Assembly: GCA_026874595.1 (NCBI GenBank)
Contig: CM049322.1
Location: 39,238,840 to 39,302,839 of the forward strand
Source of the DNA: Sipunculus nudus
Lineage: Eukaryota; Annelida; Sipuncula; Golfingiida; Sipunculidae
DNA: 64,000 nt
Direction of reading: 5' to 3'
The position numbers were made by a program, and so were the translations under genes. The notes under the pieces are model-generated. The model did not search any database. It saw only the letters and a list, made by a program, of their open reading frames with translations, and was not told the origin of the DNA. Of this stretch, positions 59,601-64,000 are shown one piece after another (positions within the stretch are counted from its first letter, which is position 1; every line of letters begins with the position of its first letter).

Positions 59601-62490
59601 ATCTGTACCATCTAAGGCACTTCACCATAATTTTTAATACCTCCTACTCCACCAAGGAGGTTATGTTTTTTCCAGTGTTGATTTATTTGTCTGTCTGTCT
59701 GTTTGTTAGCAACATCACTCAAAAAACTTCAGACAGATCTTGATGAAATTTTCAGGATAGCTTAGCAATGATAAATTGATAAAATTTTTGGGGTGATCTG
59801 TATCACTGCCTGGATCCAGGAATTTTTTTAATGAAAATGCTGCATTTCTAAAAATGCCATATGGGGATGAGCTGCCTTGTAAAGTCTGTTGCCTCTAGAT
59901 GGCGCTCAGTGATTGTCCTGCTGTGTTTAGCACACATTTTTTACATTGCCACATGAGGTTGAAAAGGTGCCTTGGTGGAGGTCTGCTTTCTCTGAGTGCT
60001 ATTCTAGTTTTTTATTTGTATTTAGTTCTTAAATAACTTGTAACCATTACTGTCTATTACCTAAATCTTTCACGCAAAAGATGGCATATTTTCACGATGG
60101 TGTTTAAGATGCGAGTCGTTTCTGCTTTACATGGCTATGCACATATCAGACAAGCTGAAATGACCCATGCACATAACATCAGAAAAAATCAACTGAAAGT
60201 AATTCTCCGTGAATGCTTCCTGCCATGCAAATATTAGCTTAAAAGTAAAACGCACACTACACTAGAACTATTTCACTGAGCGTGCACAGTGATGCGTTGG
60301 TTAGTAAAGAAGCTTGCCGTAGGAAACGCTTATCTATGTGCGAGAAAGAGCACAGCACAGAGAGTTGTAGTCTCTCTTACCCATTCAAGTTGTGCTGACA
60401 CACACATTAAATCCAACAATGTTAACTCCCAATATGGCCGCTGTAAGTATGTTTCTATTGAAAGATGGTTCTTCACACTTAACAAATTTTACGCACGATC
60501 ATTTAAGAGCGAGTTGCTAGCACATGTGACCTTGACCTTTACACTGGAGCCTCATAAGTCTAAGCAAGTAAAGACCCTGAAAAGTGGGATACTAGTACTT
60601 GAAATGAATGGAGATTTCACAAAAAGCTGGGATATTTGCAGATCTGAGAAGATACATAAGATTTAAGAGATACATAAGACTTAGAGATCCCGGAGTTTTA
60701 GAGATCCCTTAGATTTAGAGATACACAAGATGGGAGATATAAAAGATTTAGAGATATACAAGACTTAAGAGATATACAAGATTTAGAGATCGACAAGATT
60801 TAGAGATACATAAGGTTTGGAGATATACAAGATTAAGAGATTTGCAAGATTTAGAGATACATTATAAGAGGTAGGGATGAGATAGAGGTGAACACAAAGG
60901 ACAGATGAACGGACTGACATATGAGCAACTTGTACCGCTCCACCACAACACAAAAGTACATTTATAACATTGCAGCAAGAGATGTTGTGATAACATACTG
61001 AATATAAACCTATTTCCCCATCCCATAACCATAAATGATATGATTAAATATTATTGTACATGTATGTGCATATTTTCTTCATGATAATATGATAAACTGC
61101 AAAGTTGTACAATTAAAAACTGCTTTTACCTGCTGTATACATTCAGAATTAGTTTGTGGTTTCTAGGGTTGAGGGGAACATGTACCTTCCTCAATTAATT
61201 ATACCTGAATTAATTATAAAGAGGTAAATGGTGACTGTATTAGATATCAAAATGGAATATAACTGTGAGGGGATTATGGGGGATAGGAAAAGGGGTTACT
61301 TTTATTAATACAGAAACAAAATTATTGAACTGAAATGAATAAAAATAAATAAACTGATTGTCTGCTAATTGCATGGGCAAATTTTTAATTAATAGGCAGT
61401 ATAGGCTTCGTTTATTCAGGAACTGTCACTGTGAGATGCACTTTGTTGACATAAAATAGTTAAAGTACATCAGAAACTGGGCTCTATCTGAACTCAAAAC
61501 ATCACAATTAAAGGCAGATTAAAATCAACATGTCAAGATAATCTATACAGATTATCAACATTATTCACACACTTGAAAATGACCAATGGCAATGGTTAAT
61601 TTCAATGGCAGTGAAGGTATTAAATGTGTCATTTGATACACTAAATGGGTTGAATTTTCAATGGTCATGACCTATTCAAACAACTTTTATACAAATGAGT
61701 TGTGAAGATTATTTTTTTATAAAATGCAGTAACATAATATAAAATAAAACTAACATATAAATGATGCAGTAAAAACAAAAAAAAATTAAGAAACTCAATC
61801 TTGAAAACATACAATTTGCCTATACAGAATTAAAAAAAAACCTTGAAAAGAAACTTCAAATTTCATGCTTTTAAGTTTCAATAGCCAAAGGCATCATAGG
61901 AATTTGTGCATTATGGGCAACAGTGCATTATGGGATGTGGTGTTATGCATTCTGGGATGTCTGTTTGCTTTCCTGGCTCAAGATGCAAAATTTGCACATT
62001 TCTTTTAAATATATGTACATTGTAAAAAAGATGAATTTTTTATAATAAGGTTAAGTTACACAAAGTCTGTTTGATACACTTTTTACGGCATTATTTGATA
62101 GATAGAAGTTTTATTATAGGACAAGATTATGGGCCTGAATGGACAAGATTATGGGCCCTATAACAAGCCCTGTTAAGTATAGGTAAAAATAACTGACATG
62201 TGTAAAATAACTAATTTCATTAAAATTTTTGTTCATTATATTTCAACCATATTAGAATATTGATAAGATGACTACCATTTTTTTTTTTAATTTTTGCACT
62301 CATTTTTGCATTGTCATTGCATTTAATTATACCTAATTTTAAAAAAAATTTTAATCCATGCATAATATTAATTATATTACACCCACCTAGAGACAGACAT
62401 AATACAGCCATTAAGACCACCAAATGTAGAACATGCGACTAAAATAGGCATAATAACTCCCGCGGCACCATACATGTCGTACGCAAACGT
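53572..62490 (-). CDS. SLC7 light-chain amino-acid transporter (LAT/xCT type), 3' five exons, 5' end outside window
   Basis: Plasma-membrane amino-acid exchanger of the APC/LeuT-fold superfamily; family members normally pair with an SLC3 heavy chain through a cysteine between TM3 and TM4, which lies off-window. Join 62490-62387, 58638-58542, 56720-56571, 55008-54819, 53636-53572: 606 nt, 201 residues plus TAA. All four complete introns are GT-AG and reading phase is kept throughout. Visible hallmarks in order: FGGLNG at the end of TM8, [11 protein letters not shown] in the following loop, a TM9-TM10 block with LINCVSF and [18 protein letters not shown]11-TM12 ending SGIPVYIIG, then KKKPKWF and a tail ending VPQEGKID. 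The exon sizes 104, 97 and 150 bp are, as I recall, typical of SLC7 genes. [10 protein letters not shown] recalls xCT, whereas [10 protein letters not shown] recalls LAT1/LAT2, so the paralogue and substrate stay open. Introns are 3748, 1821, 1562 and 1182 bp and rich in repeats. Exons are visibly more GC-rich than their surroundings. Confidence 0.94.
53715..53830 (+). repeat. Hairpin repeat family B, copy 6 (diverged)
   Basis: TATACTGTGGTTGGGTTTTT, a G-run, GTTTCAAATCCACAATATTC, then ATGAAAATGCAACCTTCACG. CpGs of the consensus have decayed to CA/TG. Confidence 0.65.
53857..53879. repeat. (GTTT)n microsatellite
   Basis: Five GTTT repeats. Confidence 0.95.
54160..54375 (+). repeat. Dispersed repeat family G, copy 2
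   Basis: GTATCCTGGTGTCACCCAGA, CAGTGTCTACTGCACCTGCA, GGTCCTGAGTGTGTAATCAT and CCCACTGCTCAGTCATATCA, matching the reverse complement of 4995-5205. Confidence 0.7.
54437..54512 (-). repeat. tRNA-derived SINE head
   Basis: The reverse complement has GTGGCTCAGGGGTAGAGCAC (A box and D-arm pairing GCTC/GAGC), GACTCAAAGCC and GTGAGTTCAAATCTCAGCCG (B box, T-arm pairing TGAG/CTCA). TCGGCT/AGCCGA can pair as an acceptor-like stem. tRNA-like, but embedded in an intron with a long repeat tail, so a SINE. Confidence 0.7.
54819..55008 (-). CDS. SLC7 transporter exon (TM11-TM12)
   Basis: Exon of 190 bp. The acceptor is a pyrimidine tract ending TTTTTTTTCCAG and the donor is ATGG/GTAGGTGA. It starts in phase 0 with [13 protein letters not shown], has a hydrophilic insert DTEGRGLND, then [14 protein letters not shown] and [11 protein letters not shown]. 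Reading straight on gives a stop within the donor (GGT AGG TGA), which makes this look like the terminal exon. The strong GTAGGT donor and the in-phase continuation at 53636 argue that it is not. Confidence 0.93.
55212..55551 (+). mobile_element. MITE family F, copy 1 (complete, TAA target duplication)
   Basis: GGCCAAAAAAAATTAGG...TCTCAGGCAC at the left is mirrored by GGTGCCTTGGAGCCATACCT, a T-run and GGCC at the right. TAA flanks both ends (55209-55211 and 55552-55554). 340 bp, no ORF. GGCC-type ends with a 3-bp TWA duplication point to the PIF/Harbinger superfamily; this is inference. Confidence 0.82.
55866..56301 (+). mobile_element. Dispersed element family E, copy 2
   Basis: AAAGGGACATAATAAGGACC to TTATAAGTGATTAGGCCCCT. 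Collinear with 8669-9181 apart from small indels. Carries AGGTTCGATTAAA, which resembles a B box. Confidence 0.78.
56571..56720 (-). CDS. SLC7 transporter exon (TM9-TM10)
   Basis: Exon of 150 bp, exactly 50 codons, phase 0 in and out. The acceptor is ACCATTACAG and the donor AAG/GTATAG. The translation has a hydrophobic TM9 start ([18 protein letters not shown]), then [10 protein letters not shown] and [17 protein letters not shown], the usual family pattern at the cytoplasmic end of TM10. A 142-residue ORF overlapping this exon is in the wrong frame. Confidence 0.95.
56948..57705. repeat. Candidate dispersed repeat H (TCAGCTGA-flanked)
   Basis: Begins with GACCCAAGGGTCATGACGCT and CAGCTGAC and ends with GTCAGCTGAGCTAAAAATC. 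AGCTGAGCTAAAAA also occurs at 57260. The style recalls common molluscan repeats carrying CAAGGGTC and GCTCAGCTGA, from memory. Extent uncertain. Confidence 0.45.
58096..58406 (+). mobile_element. MITE family F, copy 2
   Basis: GGCCAAAAAATAAAAGGTAT with GGTTCTCAGGCAC at the left; GGTGCCCAAGAACCATACCT with a T-run and GCC at the right. The terminal inverted repeats match over about 35 bp. Left flank TAA, right flank TTG, so the target duplication is decayed. Confidence 0.82.
58542..58638 (-). CDS. SLC7 transporter exon (REGHLP loop)
   Basis: Exon of 97 bp. The acceptor reads TTGAATTTCAG and the donor GAG/GTAAGG. The first G completes the arginine codon opened by the previous exon, giving [17 protein letters not shown] and then TPMPSVLFE. 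The (F/Y)(V/A)xxREGHLP motif between TM8 and TM9 is one of the most conserved signatures of SLC7 light chains. The exon ends on a complete codon. Confidence 0.94.
59641..60013 (+). repeat. LINE-tail/SINE-like repeat superfamily C, plus copy
   Basis: Starts CTCCACCAAGGAGGTTATGT, runs through GTCTGTCTGTCTGTTTGTTA and GATCTTGATGAAATTTTCAG, CTGGATCCAGG and TAGATGGCGCTCAG, and ends GTGCCTTGGTGGAGGTCTGC with TCTCTGAGTGC and a short T-run. Same superfamily as the minus copies at 8.3, 21.2 and 26.6 kb. Confidence 0.82.
60648..60865 (+). repeat. Minisatellite, ~18-20-bp unit
   Basis: About eleven variants of AAGATTTAGAGATATACA in tandem, e.g. AAGACTTAAGAGATATACA and AAGATTTAGAGATCGACA. Confidence 0.9.
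61907..61957 (+). promoter_or_regulatory. Three copies of TGCATTMTGGG
   Basis: TGCATTATGGG at 61907, TGCATTATGGGA at 61924 and TGCATTCTGGGA at 61946. The last resembles part of the Staf/ZNF143 element. Could be a short tandem decay rather than regulatory. Confidence 0.35.
62387..62490 (-). CDS. SLC7 transporter exon (TM8)
   Basis: Exon of 104 bp, the most upstream one in the window. The acceptor reads CTCATTTCAG and the donor AG/GTGGGT. It enters in phase 0 and leaves two bases of an arginine codon, completed by the next exon. The translation starts [11 protein letters not shown] and ends [12 protein letters not shown](R), matching family TM8. An apparent ORF running further upstream through the acceptor is only intron read-through. 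No preceding exon was found in 62491-64000. Confidence 0.93.
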
Positions 62491-62881
62491 CTGAAATGAG
62501 AGCATGGCAAAGTCACGAACAGGCCACATACAATATAAACCCTCTGTGCGATATAAACCCACAGGTAATATTTTGTCAGTTTTGTGGATAAGTCCTGAAA
62601 AGAGAGAAGCACTGAAAAGAAAGATTTTTGCTCCAAGTGCGTCTTTCTTAAGTCTGTTACCTGACCCCTTCCAACGGCAAATAGTTATTTGTTGGATGTT
62701 TAAGGGACATGCTGTTTTTGCCCCTTCTTGTCAAAGGATGCCCTATTTTTATAAAAGTAGCCCAGGCCAGCCTATCCTGAGTGAATCTGGTTCACCATGG
62801 AAATAAGGGACCATGTCAATCACACAGATGTCATCCCCTACACCCAGTTACTTTACCGTTCTTGAAATCACATAAGACTCA

Positions 62882-62901
62882 AGGTCAGGGGTCATAGGTC
62901 A
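62882..62901 (+). promoter_or_regulatory. Triple DR1-type nuclear-receptor half-sites
   Basis: AGGTCA-g-GGGTCA-t-AGGTCA: three half-sites, each spaced by exactly one base, about 390 bp upstream of the TM8 exon in the transporter's intron. Confidence 0.4.
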
Positions 62902-62926
62902 GCATAATACGCAAGAGTAAAAATTC

Positions 62927-62942
62927 ACACACACACACACAC
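62927..62942. repeat. (CA)n microsatellite
   Basis: Eight CA repeats. Confidence 0.9.
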
Positions 62943-63166
62943 ATATCTCCTAATTATAAATAAATGAAGACTCTGGTAAAAGCAGGCTTGCAAAGGCTAT
63001 AATCAATCTAAAAATTCAAACCCAGATATGTTAGTATTACAGATGAGTAACCTTTCATACAATCTGTCAATTAGGAATTCACAAAGCCAGAGAAAACTAA
63101 GGCCAGTAGTAGACATCTAGAGAGTCTACAAATATTTGTGTTTAACCTCTCTGAATCATGGACTGA

Positions 63167-63460
63167 GGCCATAAAAAAAGGTTTGGTTCTCAGGCACTTT
63201 TTCGGAAATCAATGGGGGGCAATTTTTTTTTTTTTACCTTTTTTGTATGTTTCCATTTCAATGTCATATGATCAGGAAAAAGCATGAAAATAATGATTTT
63301 TTTTGCTAAACAGGTGAAAGCACTACAAAACACAGGAAATTTGATCAAAGTTGTTTTATTTTAACTTCTTGAAAGAAAAGTCTGAGCAGCTGGAACTCAA
63401 AATTAGTAAGTTTCTACTGAAAATCAAAATAAAAAAAATTGATGCGGGAATTTAAAATTG
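63167..63460 (+). mobile_element. MITE family F, copy 3 (right end missing)
   Basis: GGCCATAAAAAAAGGTTTGG with TTCTCAGGCAC at the left, GCTAAACAGGTGAAAGCACT inside and GATGCGGGAATTTAAAATTG near the right. The terminal CCATACCT...GGCC is absent. Confidence 0.78.
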
Positions 63461-64000
63461 ATTTTATTGATAAAAAAATAAAATAACATAATTGTAAAAT
63501 TTTACTTTTACCTTTGGGATACTGAAGGGTGTTTGATTTGTGGTTGTTTGATATACTCAATGGCCCAAAGTGTTAACTGCTTCAAAGGCTTTACCCAAAG
63601 ACTATACATTTGGCCGAGCTCATATGGTTTCCTGGACATGGACAGGATGCAGAACTTCGCTGATTCAAGCACTCAGTGGAAATTACGTACTGCAAGTTAT
63701 TCAATTTACATAACTTGTACAAATGATAAAAAAAATAACTACTTTGTGGAACTCTCCATGGTTCACATGCCTTTGGTAGTTTTGGGCATTGGAGTAAACC
63801 AGACAACTCTGAAAAAACCACCGAACAGGCAATTAAAACCCACTCTCATAGCCACACTGGGAACTGAACTTTAGGCACTAGTGGAGAGAGCTGAGCTTGT
63901 TACCACACAAATGTCTAGGTCATTTAGTTTTTTAATTCATTCTATTATAAGTATCTATAAATTCATCAACATCACAGGTCTTACAGTTTCTTTGTTTCAA

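Larger units (their letters stand above)
58639..62386 (-). other. SLC7 intron (3.7 kb)
   Basis: Contains a superfamily C repeat, a ~19-bp minisatellite, a triple TGCATTMTGGG motif and a 125-codon plus ORF (60289-60666) with no recognisable domain, not called as a gene. Confidence 0.8.
62491..64000 (-). other. Part of the next upstream SLC7 intron
   Basis: No further SLC7 exon recognised up to the window edge. Contains MITE F copy 3, a CA microsatellite and a triple nuclear-receptor-like half-site. The 113-codon plus ORF at 63533-63874 has no family features. Confidence 0.65.

Noticed and set aside
60289-60666. 125-codon plus ORF in the SLC7 intron
   Set aside because: No recognisable domain, opposite strand to the gene, and it ends in a minisatellite.
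63480-63530. Possible SLC7 exon ending at a GTAAAAG donor near 63511
   Set aside because: The translation before the donor does not resemble the expected TM7 region of the family.

Overview
This window looks like nuclear DNA of an invertebrate animal: spliced exons with consensus GT/AG borders, long (TA)n, (GA)n and (CA)n microsatellites, tRNA-derived SINE-like modules, LINE-derived repeat ends, MITE-like elements and a solo-LTR-like segment. A mollusc or other lophotrochozoan is my best guess, from the style of the repeats; this is inference, because nothing in the window fixes the species. The DNA is AT-rich and most of it has no gene I can recognise.

The one well-supported gene is on the minus strand at the right-hand end. 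Five exons (62490-62387, 58638-58542, 56720-56571, 55008-54819, 53636-53572) join in phase to give the C-terminal 201 residues of an SLC7 light-chain amino-acid transporter of the LAT/xCT group. They cover roughly TM8 to TM12 and the short C-terminal tail. The 5' exons lie beyond position 64000. The last exon is only 65 bp; it was found by continuing the reading phase past a GTAGGT donor. The 6.7 kb below the stop codon has few transposons and may be a long 3' UTR or simple flank.

Layout: 1-5.4 kb is noncoding, with a hAT-like repeat family, (TA)n tracts and a 159-bp palindrome. 5.4-8.0 kb has a decayed ~70-bp minisatellite split by a solo-LTR-like element. 8.3-9.2 kb holds two dispersed repeats. 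11.1-14.5 kb holds an inverted MITE copy and then a tandem array of about 0.7-kb units carrying tRNA-like modules. 15-34 kb is mostly unique noncoding DNA with microsatellites, SINE-like repeats and a 104-bp inverted repeat; blocks near 21.5-22.7 and 25.9-26.5 kb look like possible regulatory DNA. 34.1-34.6 kb is a polypyrimidine tract and 41.1-41.7 kb a polypurine tract. 42.7-43.3 kb is a second inverted repeat, and 44.9-45.3 kb a frameshifted LINE relic. 46.2-53.6 kb is the 3' flank of the transporter gene, and 53.6-64 kb the gene itself, its introns loaded with MITEs and other repeats.

No prokaryotic operon, CRISPR array, functional tRNA or rRNA gene was seen. The most interesting material is repeat biology: a GC-rich hairpin family tending to sit beside TA-rich DNA, a MITE with TAA target duplications present in three introns of one gene, and the tRNA-like tandem array. 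All motif, repeat and homology statements come from reading by eye; no alignment or database search was run.
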